Both the position numbers and the translations under genes were made by a program. From Gammaproteobacteria bacterium (GTDB lineage: Bacteria > Pseudomonadota > Gammaproteobacteria > Xanthomonadales > Xanthomonadaceae), in assembly GCA_030431185.1 (NCBI GenBank), contig JAUIJO010000064.1, positions 1 to 13,360 of the forward strand: DNA of 13,360 bases. The letters are read 5' to 3'. Shown here one piece after another: positions 1-7,922 of this stretch. The notes under the pieces were generated by a model, which was not told the DNA's origin, did no database searches, and was given only the letters and a program-made list of their open reading frames with translations. Positions within the stretch are counted from its first letter, which is position 1; each line of letters starts with the position of its first letter.

Positions 1-812
1 AGCCGGGGCGTGCCCAGGAAGCTGCGGGTGAAGCGCATGCCGAACAACAGGGTCAGCGCGAGCATGACCAGCAGGCTGGTGTTGCCCCAGTCGGGGCGTT
101 CCGGCCAGAAATACTGGAAGGCCAGGCCGTCGATGATGGCGAAGTACAGGCCATAGCTGGTGACGTACAGCAGGTAGTAGAAGAACGGCCGGTCGCGTAC
201 CGCCAGGAAGATGAAGATGTTGTAGACGATCAGCACGAAGAATCCGCCGAAGTACAGGCCGAAGGCCAGCTGGCGGGTTTCGTGGCGTTCGATCAGCGGG
301 ACCGTGTGCTGCAGGGTCAGGCCGATGTTCATCGAGCCGTCGGTGCGCATGCGCAGGTAGAGCTGGCTGTCCGAGCCGGCGGCGAGGGTCACCGGGAACA
401 GGAAGTCGCGGCTGTTGATCGGGCGGCTGTGGAAGGGGCGCCGGTCGCCGGTCGCCACGTGGGCCACGACCTGGCCGCCGTCGACCTGCCACAGGTCCAG
501 TTCGTCGATCAGCGGATAGTCCTGCTGGAGGACAAGCGCCACCTGCCGGGGCGAGGGGTTGGCGACGTCGATCCGCACCCACCACGCCGAGGCGGAGAAC
601 CCGAAGTTGGTGCGGCCGTCCACGGCTGGCGCGAAAGCGTCCGACCGCATCGCCGCGGCGATGTCGAGCGTGCCTTCCGGGTCTTCCAGGAGCTGCAGGT
701 CGCGTCCCAGCGACAGCTCCTCGACCTGCGAGGCATCCACTACTCCGGCCCATGCGTGCGGTAGGCAGCCTGCCCACAGCAGCACGCACACGAGCCAGGC
801 TCTGAGCGACAT
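1..812 (-). CDS. 7TMR-DISM membrane sensor protein, N-terminal part (runs off left edge)
   Basis: Reading the minus strand from the ATG at 812 gives 270 open codons with no stop before the window edge. Residues 1-23 look like a cleavable signal peptide (ends PHAWAG). Residues about 24-175 form a beta-rich periplasmic domain of the 7TMR-DISMED2 type, with the typical WWVRIDVANPS and LDLWQVDGG stretches. From about residue 182 a membrane region begins (GLYFGGFFVLIVYNIFIF, then RDRPFFYYLLYVTSYGLYF), the hallmark of 7TMR-DISM_7TM; three helices are visible before the cut. In this family the seven helices are followed by a cytoplasmic output domain, usually GGDEF or histidine kinase, which is outside the window. 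The start is supported by an AGGAGA ribosome site eight bases or fewer upstream. It is divergent from the RoxA-like gene at 994. The family is clear; the output function is unknown. Confidence 0.85.
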   Translation of the reverse strand, partial: MSLRAWLVCVLLWAGCLPHAWAGVVDASQVEELSLGRDLQLLEDPEGTLDIAAAMRSDAFAPAVDGRTNFGFSASAWWVRIDVANPSPRQVALVLQQDYPLIDELDLWQVDGGQVVAHVATGDRRPFHSRPINSRDFLFPVTLAAGSDSQLYLRMRTDGSMNIGLTLQHTVPLIERHETRQLAFGLYFGGFFVLIVYNIFIFLAVRDRPFFYYLLYVTSYGLYFAIIDGLAFQYFWPERPDWGNTSLLVMLALTLLFGMRFTRSFLGTPR

Positions 813-829
813 GCGATCTCCTGATGAAA

Positions 830-848
830 CACCGGTCCCGTGCCGGTG
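830..848. repeat. Small perfect inverted repeat in the divergent intergenic region
   Basis: CACCGG-TCCCGTG-CCGGTG: six-base perfect arms around a seven-base loop, 18 bases upstream of the sensor start codon and inside its probable leader. It could be a regulator site or a leader hairpin, or chance in GC-rich DNA. The rest of the divergent region (813-993) shows no convincing promoter on either strand. Confidence 0.25.
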
Positions 849-993
849 GTATCCAGCTTGCAGGCATCGCCGGGACCGCGCGGGACGCGCGCGTGTCGAA
901 CGGTGGTGACGGCCCTGCACCCCGCGTGCATCTTCCCACAGTGGCGCAGGCATGCAAAATGCAGGCCGGGGAAGACCACGACGGGGATAGGGG

Positions 994-2673
994 ATGCACA
1001 AGGGACTCATGGCGCTGGCGCTGGCCGCGCTGGGCCTGGCCGCCGGTTGCCAGGGGGACCGCCCGGAGGGCGGGGCGGGGAGGCAGGCTCGCGGCGATCG
1101 GGCCGCGGCGGGGACCGGCGTGCCCTCGGCCGGCGACGCGGTGACCGACCTGGAGCAGGGCTGGGCGCCCGCGGTTCGGGCGCGTGGCCGCGAGGCCGGC
1201 TTCGGCTCCCGCATGCTGCCCTACCCGTGGTTGCGGCACCTGGAGCAGGCCGGTCGCCGCGAACCTTTCCTGGCGCCGGCGCACCTGCAGTCGCTGGGTT
1301 TCCTCCTGCAGGCGCCCTCGGCGGGCAACCCCGATGGCCTGCCGGTCGGCATGACCCTCAGCCGGCCGACGCGACGCCAGGGCGAGGCCTGGGCCGGACT
1401 GGGATGCGCGGCCTGCCACACCGGCGAGCTGCGCCATGGCGACCACCGGATCCGCGTCGATGGCGGCCAGGGCTGGCTCGATTTCACCGCCTTCGAGCGC
1501 GCGGTGATCGACAGCCTGTCGGCGACCGCGCAGGACCCGGCGGTGTTCGCCCGCTTCGCGGATGCGCTCGAGACCCCGGCCAACCGCCGCGAAAGCCTGC
1601 GCGCCGCGCTCATCGAGCGCGCTTCCGTCCTCGAAGCGCGCCACCGCATCAATGCCAGCGACGTGGCCTATGGACCGGGCCGGCTGGACGCCTTCGGGCA
1701 GATCTTCAACACGGTCGCGGTCGACGTGCTCGGGATACCCGGCAACCGGCGCTCGCCCGACGCGCCGGTCAGCTACCCGGTGCTGTGGTCGGCGCCCCAC
1801 CTGGACCTGGTGCAGTGGAACGGTTCGGCGCCGAACGCCGGCCCCGGGCCGCTGATCCAGAATGTCACCACCGCCCTGGCGGTATACGGCCATGCCCAGG
1901 TGCCCTCGCGCGGTCCGGGCTACGCCTCGGACATCGACTTCAGGCAGCTGGGGCGGCTGCAGGACGACCTCTACCACCTGACGGCACCCGCCTGGCCGGC
2001 GTCCATCCTCGGTGCGCTCGACCCGGCGCGGGTGGCACGCGGCAAGCCCGTGTACGCCGCCCACTGCGCGTCCTGCCATGAGCCGATCGACGCGCGTGAT
2101 CCCCGGCGCAGGCCCCGGGCGGTGCTGACGCCGCTGGCGGACGTCGGCACCGATCCGCGGATGGTGCGCAACTTCCTCGATGCCGACGCGCGCACCGGGC
2201 CGCTGCAGGGCAGGAAGGCGCTGGTGGTGGCGGGCGCGCCCTTCGGCGAACGCGCGCGCAGCATCGACCTGGTCGCGCACGTCGCCATCGGCGTGGCGCT
2301 TCGTCATCCGTTGTCGTCGGTGCGCGATGCGGTCAAGGGCCACCATCGGGTGGCCAAGGCCGCGCTCGACACCCATCCCGACTACTACAAGGCGCGGCCG
2401 CTCGACGGTGTGTGGGCGAGTGCCCCCTACCTGCACAATGGATCGGTGCCGACGCTCGAGGCGCTGCTGCGTCCCGCGGCGGAGCGGCCGGCCACGTTCC
2501 AGGTGGGCCGCGGCGAGTTCGATCCGGTGGCCGTCGGCCTGGCCACGCCGGCGGACGGCGGATGGACCTTCGACACCCGCGTGCCGGGCAACCTCAACAG
2601 CGGACACGAGTACGGCACCGGCCTGGACGAGGCGCAGCGCCGCGACCTGCTGGAATACCTCAAGTCACTCTGA
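994..2673 (+). CDS. RoxA-like diheme c-type cytochrome, lipoprotein (559 aa)
   Basis: Predicted diheme c-type cytochrome of the RoxA/MauG/bacterial CcP superfamily. The N-terminus is a lipoprotein signal (LGLAAGC, lipid-modified Cys19, Gln20 after it), so it should be exported and tethered to a membrane. Heme-binding CXXCH motifs are C138-A-A-C141-H142 and C358-A-S-C361-H362. The family signature around APYLHNGSVPTLEALL holds His481. His538 in NSGHEYGT, 22 residues from the end, is the likely second axial ligand of the C-terminal heme, by analogy with RoxA. Other RoxA-type blocks are NPDGLPVGMT just before heme 1 and APVSYPVLW...QWNGS near residues 255-277. RoxA itself has about 680 residues; this one is shorter, mostly between heme 2 and the MauG-type motif. 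RoxA cleaves polyisoprene with O2; the substrate here is unknown. The GGGGATAGGGG before the ATG gives only a weak ribosome site. Confidence 0.85.
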   Translation: MHKGLMALALAALGLAAGCQGDRPEGGAGRQARGDRAAAGTGVPSAGDAVTDLEQGWAPAVRARGREAGFGSRMLPYPWLRHLEQAGRREPFLAPAHLQSLGFLLQAPSAGNPDGLPVGMTLSRPTRRQGEAWAGLGCAACHTGELRHGDHRIRVDGGQGWLDFTAFERAVIDSLSATAQDPAVFARFADALETPANRRESLRAALIERASVLEARHRINASDVAYGPGRLDAFGQIFNTVAVDVLGIPGNRRSPDAPVSYPVLWSAPHLDLVQWNGSAPNAGPGPLIQNVTTALAVYGHAQVPSRGPGYASDIDFRQLGRLQDDLYHLTAPAWPASILGALDPARVARGKPVYAAHCASCHEPIDARDPRRRPRAVLTPLADVGTDPRMVRNFLDADARTGPLQGRKALVVAGAPFGERARSIDLVAHVAIGVALRHPLSSVRDAVKGHHRVAKAALDTHPDYYKARPLDGVWASAPYLHNGSVPTLEALLRPAAERPATFQVGRGEFDPVAVGLATPADGGWTFDTRVPGNLNSGHEYGTGLDEAQRRDLLEYLKSL

Positions 2674-4734
2674 GCGCGCGCGTTCCTCCGCCCCGGCGGC
2701 CCAGAGGCGGTCGAACCAGCCCGCCACGCCGACCGCCCCGGCGTCGGCCAGCATCCGCTCGACCAGGCAACGGCCCAGGGTGCGGTAGGCCTCGAACTCG
2801 GTCTCGCCGAAGAACTGGTTGCTGGTCGGCTGGTTGGGGAAGCTGGGGTTGGCTCGCGCGTAGGCGTACAGGTCGGCCGGGGCCTCGGCGATCCGCATCG
2901 GCTTGATGTAGACGATACGGCCGCGACTGCCGTCGGCGTACAGGACCTCGCCGAGCAGGAACGGTCGAGTCGCCGCGCCGCTGGCGTGCTCGGCCACCAG
3001 GCGGTCGGCGGACAGCCGGACCTCGGCGCCGAAATCCACGCGCACCCGTTCGATGGCGCGCCCCAGGTCGGCCAGGTCCAGGTCCGGGTCGGCGCCGGCA
3101 TCGCAGACGATGATGTGGCGGACCTTGCGCCGGACCAGTTCGTACAGGCCCAGGTTCTCGAAATGCCCGCCGTCCGACAGGTGGATGCGCGCATGGCGCT
3201 CGTCCAGGCCGACACCGAGCATCTCGCGGCCGATCAGCCACCACCACTCGCCGGACAGCCGCCCGCGCGGACGCGAGGGGTTGTCGGCCCAGTAGCCCAG
3301 GCGGACATTGAGCAGGGCCATCAACGACGAGACCGCGCGCGACCCGACCCCGGCGTTGTCCGGATCGATCGCCGCCCCGGAGATGGTGAATGCCGTCGAC
3401 AAGGCCATGCCGCCGCCCGCGAAACCGTCGCAGCGCGTGTAGCCGGTGGCGAGCGAACCGCAATACAGCGGCGACAGCACATAGCTCGCGCCCTCGCGCC
3501 CATGGCGGCGCTGGTCGGGCGAAGTGCTGGTGTTGAGGGTGGTGTTGACCAGGTGCAGCGGCGCGCCGCGCTCGGGGTCCAGCTGGTCGAGGCGGAACTC
3601 CATGGGGTGCACGTGCCGGGCGGCGGTCGGGATGGGCATGAACGCTTCCGACAGGCGCGCGCGGTAGTAGCCGTGCATCGAGATGCGGTTGACGTTGAGG
3701 TGGGAGGCCAGCAGCGCCGCCAGCACCGCCAGTGCCCAGAACAGCGGCGTGCCGACGAAGTCCACGTGCACCACGAGGTGGTAGGCCAGTACCAGCAGGC
3801 CGTAGATCACCAGGGCGAGGCCGGTGCTGCCCACCTGCATGCGCCAGGGCGTGCGGCCCCCGCGGCCGGCGAGCAGCGCCGCCAGGCCCGAGAGCAGCGG
3901 CAGCAGGTAGCTCATGTGCTGGCCGAGCACGTGCATCATGCTCGACTCGAAGCGCGTGGAGAACTGGTCCCAGAACGCATGGACGACCGGGATGAGTCCG
4001 ACCGCGAGCAGTGCCAGGCCCACCGCCAGTTGGCGGCCCATCAGGATGCGCAGCATGTCGATGCGACGCATCGACGCGCGTTCGCGGATGCCCGCGGCGA
4101 CGCCGAAGCCCAGCGCCGTCAGCGGGAACACGGCCAGGCAGGCAGCGCCCAGGCCCAGCAGCAGCAGGTAGCCGTGGTGGTGGTGGCGGGGGTCCGGATC
4201 CGGCAGGCCGGCGAGGCCGGGCGGCCAGCCCAGCGGCAGCCACCCCAGGGTCATCGCGTACACCGCCAGCAGGACGACCGGACCCAGCACGAGCAGGTTG
4301 AGGAAGGTGGCCGCGAAGATCGAGGCGCCCAGGGTCCACAACGAATAGCCGCGGGCGGCGACCAGGTAGCGGCCGTGGCGGCGCAGCCAGTCGATCACCC
4401 GGCCACCCCCGGGCAGCGGTTCCTCGAAGGGGTTGGCGCCGTCGTCGGGCCGGCTGGCGCGCAGCCAGGAATAGCACGCGCCGACGTAGCCCCCGCCCGA
4501 GACCGTCGACAGGTAGTCGACGTCGCGCATCAGGCCGGCACCGTGCAGCGCTTCGATCACGCCGAGGTTGAAGGTCGCCGAACGGATGCCGCCCCCGGAC
4601 AGGCCGAGGCCGACGCTGCCCTCGCGTCGCGGCTCCAGGCCGGCCGACGCGCGCCGACGCTCGATCCACGCGCGCTCGGCGGCTTCCACCGTCGCGAAGT
4701 CGACCGACGGCGTCGTGCCCGCCGCCGGGGTCAT
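2665..4734 (-). CDS. Patatin-like phospholipase with six-helix membrane insertion (689 aa)
   Basis: Predicted serine acyl hydrolase of the patatin family. The oxyanion loop is SGGGIRSATFNLGV (residues 46-59), the nucleophile is Ser79 in STVSGGGY (first Gly of GxSxG replaced by Thr, as is common in this subfamily), and the catalytic Asp is Asp521 in LSDGGHFENLGLYELV. Between Ser and Asp lie about six hydrophobic helices (near 137-163, 188-215, 234-255, 274-290, 303-324 and 327-346), followed by MHGYYRARLSEAFM. There is no signal peptide, and an even helix number would leave both catalytic halves on the same, probably cytoplasmic, side. A run of four His lies at 184-187. The start is set by a 4-bp ATGA overlap with the upstream cytochrome gene, implying one transcript and coupled translation. 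The 3' end overlaps the convergent RoxA-like gene by 9 bp. Substrate unknown; a membrane phospholipid is likely. Confidence 0.87.
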   Translation of the reverse strand: MTPAAGTTPSVDFATVEAAERAWIERRRASAGLEPRREGSVGLGLSGGGIRSATFNLGVIEALHGAGLMRDVDYLSTVSGGGYVGACYSWLRASRPDDGANPFEEPLPGGGRVIDWLRRHGRYLVAARGYSLWTLGASIFAATFLNLLVLGPVVLLAVYAMTLGWLPLGWPPGLAGLPDPDPRHHHHGYLLLLGLGAACLAVFPLTALGFGVAAGIRERASMRRIDMLRILMGRQLAVGLALLAVGLIPVVHAFWDQFSTRFESSMMHVLGQHMSYLLPLLSGLAALLAGRGGRTPWRMQVGSTGLALVIYGLLVLAYHLVVHVDFVGTPLFWALAVLAALLASHLNVNRISMHGYYRARLSEAFMPIPTAARHVHPMEFRLDQLDPERGAPLHLVNTTLNTSTSPDQRRHGREGASYVLSPLYCGSLATGYTRCDGFAGGGMALSTAFTISGAAIDPDNAGVGSRAVSSLMALLNVRLGYWADNPSRPRGRLSGEWWWLIGREMLGVGLDERHARIHLSDGGHFENLGLYELVRRKVRHIIVCDAGADPDLDLADLGRAIERVRVDFGAEVRLSADRLVAEHASGAATRPFLLGEVLYADGSRGRIVYIKPMRIAEAPADLYAYARANPSFPNQPTSNQFFGETEFEAYRTLGRCLVERMLADAGAVGVAGWFDRLWAAGAEERARSE

Positions 4735-7055
4735 CGGCCGGCCACCCGGGCTTCGCAGCGCGGCGGCTGGAAGCCGGCCGGCGTCGCCGGCGTGTCGCGG
4801 TGGATCTTCAGGTACTCGACGATCGCCATGCGCTCCGGCTCGGCCAGCAGCGGACCGATCACGCCGGGTGGCAGCGGGTTCCGCGCCGGGTCCTGGTGGT
4901 GGCGCCGGAGCATGTCGGGCGTGGCGGTGAACGCATGGCCGGTATTGCGGTTGCCCGGCTCGCGGGTGTCGAGCCAGAACCCCTTGCCGTCGTCGGGCAG
5001 GTCGATGCGGTAGCCCAGGTGCCTGCTGTCGTAGTCGCGCTGGCCGACCGGGAAGCGGACGGTGCGCTGCTCCGGCGGCAACAGCATTTCATGGATGTTG
5101 GGCACCGAGCCGTTGTGCAGGAAGGGCGGGGTCGCCCACACGCCTTCGAGCGGGCGCGGCTTGTAGCCGGCGATTTCCTGCGGCAGGTCGAGCGTGCCGA
5201 AGCCTTCCAGGCATTCGCGGGTGGCGGCATCCACCCCCGCGTCCTCGAACCAGCGCCGCTTCACCAGCAGGCCGAGCAGGTTGAGGCCCCGTCCTTCGCT
5301 CAGCGAGGCGGGGTCGACGCCGGCGAGTTCGGTGTCGATGGCGCCATCGCCGCGCACCACGTTCCAGGCCAGGTGGGCGCCCTGGCAGTCCAGGTCGCAG
5401 AACGGACTTTCGTCCGGTGCCGTCCCCGGCACCTCGATGCCGGCGGTGTCGAGCAGGCGCGCGATCGCCGTGAAGCGCTCCGCCGGCACCGCGGCGCCCT
5501 CGCCGGATTCCGGCACCGGGTAGGTCTCCAGCTCCGTCGCCAGCGCCGCGGCGTCCAGGCCGGCGGCACGACGCCCTTCCACGACCGCACTGAGCCGGTA
5601 TCGGGTGTCGCGGACCAGTTCGCGCCGCAACAGCGGGCGCAGCAGCCGGTCGATTTCCCCCCGGTCCAGGCCGGCGGCGGTGAGGTCGTAGCGTCGTTCC
5701 ACGAAGCCCGTGGCGGCGGTGGCGTCGGTCCCGATGTGCGCCAGCGGGATCACCTCGATCTTCCAGACCGTGCCGGGCTCGCGCTTGAGCGGGGCCATCG
5801 ACAGCTGCTCGGCCGGGCCCGCGACGTGCGGACCGTGGCAGTCGCGGCAATGCTGTTCGAACAGCGCGCGGCCGCGCTCGGCGAGCGGGCGGTCCACCGT
5901 GCCCAGCAGGTCTTCCGGCCAGCGCGGCGGTCGCAGGGTCTGCAGGGTCTGCTCGATGGTGGCCAGGTTGGGGATCATCACCGAACTGCGGAAGCGTTCG
6001 TGCGCAGGCAGCGGTGCGCCATGCGTGTTGGTCATCCGCAGGGTGGCGCCCACGCCGAGGGCTTCGCCCACGTTGCGCGCCAGCGGTTGGCTCACCGAGC
6101 CGTTGTACTGCACCCAGTCGAACTTCCAGATGTTCCAGAGATAGGGATAGCTGACCGGTGCTTCGGCCTTCTGGTAGTTGCCCTTGGCGAGGTGGTCGCC
6201 GAACACGGTGTTGGCGATCCGGCCCAGCGCATCGGTGCGCCCGAAGCCTTCGCGCACCGGGTACAGCTGACGCAGCGGGTTGTTCTGGCCGCGACGGAGG
6301 ATGGCCGAGATGGTGTCGCCCAGCGCGGCGTGCAGGGCGTCCTTGCCGGCGGGATAGCGGGGGCCGATCACCTTGCGGGCGAAGCGCTCGAACTTCACCG
6401 GGTTGGTCCAGGTGGCGACCAGCGAGGCGAGCAGGGTCGGTGCGAAGCTGCCGCGCTGCATGTCGGTGAAGGCATGCATGGCCTGGCCGCCGTCGATGCG
6501 GACCGCGACGCGGCGTCCGTCCTTGTTGGCGATCAGCTCGCCGGTGTGGCAGGCCGCGCAGGTGATGTCGAGGACGTCCTCGCCCAGCAGCGGATCGAAG
6601 TGGCGGGTGAAGCCGACCGGCAGCCGGTCGGGATTGGCCGGCGTGGCCGCGTCGTCGACCAGGAACCGATAGCGCCGCATGTGCGCGGGGTCGGCGAAGC
6701 GCTCGCGCCCGGTCGGCATCTCCAGGTGGACGAACCAGTCGTAGCGCAGCGGCGCCAGCGCCTCGCCCTGCGGGATCGAGCTGCCCTGCGGCGTGTAGTA
6801 GTAGGCCTGCCGGTCGGCGGCGCCGACGCCGTCGCCCCAGCCCTGGTCGAGGTAGACCACGCCGTCGAAGGATTCCCCGTCCGGGATGCTGCCCACCGGG
6901 TAGCTGACGAACAGCCAGAACCCGCCCACGGCCAGCACGCCGAGCAGCAGGACGATGGCCAGCGCGCCCTTGAGCAGGCTGCCCAGGCGAACGTCGAACA
7001 AGCGCCGGAAACCGGCGGCGATGCGGTGCATGAGGGATCCCCCGGGTTGCCCCAT
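4731..7055 (-). CDS. RoxA-like diheme c-type cytochrome, membrane anchored (about 774 aa)
   Basis: Second RoxA-like diheme cytochrome of the window. One hydrophobic segment (about residues 28-48, LAIVLLLGVLAVGGFWLFV) acts as signal anchor, placing the heme domain in the periplasm. Family blocks are LDQGWGDG, AYYYTPQGSSI, NPDRLPVGFT and APVSYPYLW...QYNGS. Hemes: C166-A-A-C169-H170 and C403-R-D-C406-H407. The MauG-type motif is ATPPFLHNGSVPNIHEMLL with His647; His707 in NTGHAF is the likely distal ligand. Compared with the first copy, about 120 extra residues lie between heme 2 and His647, with Cys553, Cys557 and Cys615. The open frame runs on past the start, so the start was chosen by ribosome site: AAGGAA eight bases before the ATG at 7055. 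The ATG at 7031 (766 aa, GGGGGA upstream) is a real alternative. Its stop overlaps the patatin start. Function inferred as an oxygenase or peroxidase; substrate unknown. Confidence 0.85.
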   Translation of the reverse strand: MGQPGGSLMHRIAAGFRRLFDVRLGSLLKGALAIVLLLGVLAVGGFWLFVSYPVGSIPDGESFDGVVYLDQGWGDGVGAADRQAYYYTPQGSSIPQGEALAPLRYDWFVHLEMPTGRERFADPAHMRRYRFLVDDAATPANPDRLPVGFTRHFDPLLGEDVLDITCAACHTGELIANKDGRRVAVRIDGGQAMHAFTDMQRGSFAPTLLASLVATWTNPVKFERFARKVIGPRYPAGKDALHAALGDTISAILRRGQNNPLRQLYPVREGFGRTDALGRIANTVFGDHLAKGNYQKAEAPVSYPYLWNIWKFDWVQYNGSVSQPLARNVGEALGVGATLRMTNTHGAPLPAHERFRSSVMIPNLATIEQTLQTLRPPRWPEDLLGTVDRPLAERGRALFEQHCRDCHGPHVAGPAEQLSMAPLKREPGTVWKIEVIPLAHIGTDATAATGFVERRYDLTAAGLDRGEIDRLLRPLLRRELVRDTRYRLSAVVEGRRAAGLDAAALATELETYPVPESGEGAAVPAERFTAIARLLDTAGIEVPGTAPDESPFCDLDCQGAHLAWNVVRGDGAIDTELAGVDPASLSEGRGLNLLGLLVKRRWFEDAGVDAATRECLEGFGTLDLPQEIAGYKPRPLEGVWATPPFLHNGSVPNIHEMLLPPEQRTVRFPVGQRDYDSRHLGYRIDLPDDGKGFWLDTREPGNRNTGHAFTATPDMLRRHHQDPARNPLPPGVIGPLLAEPERMAIVEYLKIHRDTPATPAGFQPPRCEARVAGR

Positions 7056-7168
7056 GGCGGCGTTCCTTCGCGGGTATGGGTGGTGGCCGGACACGCGGCG
7101 AAGGCTCCCCCCTGCACCGCGGTCGAAGGGAAAGGTACAGGCCCGGAGGGCCGCTGCCCACCTCCGAT

Positions 7169-7199
7169 TTGACGCAGCACCACCCCGGGCGTGGACAAT
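7169..7199 (+). promoter_or_regulatory. Probable leaderless promoter of the carboxylesterase gene
   Basis: TTGACG at 7169-7174, a 19-base spacer, then GACAAT at 7194-7199. The ATG at 7206 lies exactly six bases after the -10 box, so transcription would start at or beside its first base and the mRNA would lack a ribosome site. The same spacing is seen at hemC. The spacer is slightly longer than ideal. Confidence 0.5.
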
Positions 7200-7205
7200 G
7201 CGGGG

Positions 7206-7886
7206 ATGGAAACCACCCGATTGCTCGAAACCGTCGAACACGAAACCGGCCCGTCGCCGGCCTGGACCGTCCTGTGGCTGCATGGCCTGGGCGCGGATGG
7301 CAACGACTTCGCGCCGATCGTGCCGGAACTCGTCCGCGAGGACTGGCCTGCGCTGCGCTTCGTGTTCCCGCATGCCCCGGTGCGCCCGGTCACCATCAAC
7401 AACGGGGTGCCCATGCGGGCCTGGTACGACATCCGCGACATGAACCTGGCCCAGCGCGCGGACGAAAGCGGCGTGGACGAATCGGTCGCCCAGGTGGAGG
7501 CCCTGGTCGCCCGCGAGGCCACCCGAGGCGTTCCCGCCTCGCGCCTGTTGTTGGCGGGTTTCTCCCAGGGCGGTGCGATCACCCTGGCCGCGGGCATGCG
7601 GCGCGAGACCCCGCTGGCGGGCCTGATCGCCCTGTCGACCTACCTGCCGATGCCCGAGCGCCTGGCCGGGGAAGTGACCGCCGCCGCACCCGCCCAGCCG
7701 CTTTTCATGGCCCATGGCCAGTTCGACCCCGTCGTGCCCTTCGCCGGAGGCGACGCCAGCGCCCGCGCCCTGCGTGGCCTCGGCTTCGGAGTGGACTGGC
7801 ACGCCTACCCGATGGCGCACCAGGTCTGCGCGGAGGAAATCCGCGACCTGGGCGACTGGATGGGCGCGCGTTTCGCCGCAGCCTGA
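7206..7886 (+). CDS. Carboxylesterase / phospholipase-type alpha/beta hydrolase (226 aa)
   Basis: Small cytoplasmic serine esterase of the Abhydrolase_2 family (carboxylesterase EstB, acyl-protein thioesterase type). Seen directly: LHGLGADGNDFAPIVPEL near the N-terminus (oxyanion HG), GFSQGG with nucleophile Ser120, Asp174 in GQFDPVVPF, and His205 in YPMAHQVC, which make a complete Ser-Asp-His triad in the expected order. The length fits the family (about 220 residues). No signal peptide. An in-frame GTG at 7191 would add five residues, but it lies inside the -10 region, so the ATG at 7206 is preferred. Divergent from the RoxA-like gene across 150 bases. The natural substrate is not predictable; short-chain acyl esters are typical. 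Confidence 0.9.
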   Translation: METTRLLETVEHETGPSPAWTVLWLHGLGADGNDFAPIVPELVREDWPALRFVFPHAPVRPVTINNGVPMRAWYDIRDMNLAQRADESGVDESVAQVEALVAREATRGVPASRLLLAGFSQGGAITLAAGMRRETPLAGLIALSTYLPMPERLAGEVTAAAPAQPLFMAHGQFDPVVPFAGGDASARALRGLGFGVDWHAYPMAHQVCAEEIRDLGDWMGARFAAA

Positions 7887-7922
7887 GCGCCCGTGGCAGT
7901 ATGAGGGGGTCGTGCGCGGCGG

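Noticed and set aside
840..2081. 413-codon plus-strand frame overlapping the first cytochrome
   Set aside because: Arg/Gly/Pro-rich translation with no signal or motif; the other frame has the lipoprotein signal and heme motifs.
3770..4200. Repeated-looking GC-rich stretches and a GTGGTGGTGG run within the patatin gene
   Set aside because: Explained by coding of hydrophobic helices and the four-His run; no true tandem repeat or mobile element ends.
2986..5013. 675-codon plus-strand open frame opposite the patatin gene
   Set aside because: Gln/Arg/Ala/His-rich composition with no domain, lying antisense to a gene with a complete Ser-Asp dyad and conserved blocks.
7140..7152. GGCCC-GGA-GGGCC inverted repeat between the divergent cytochrome and esterase genes
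   Set aside because: Five-base GC arms are expected by chance at this base composition and it overlaps no clear promoter element.
4800..7172. 790-codon plus-strand open frame opposite the larger cytochrome
   Set aside because: Antisense shadow; the minus strand carries two CXXCH motifs and the LHNGS motif.
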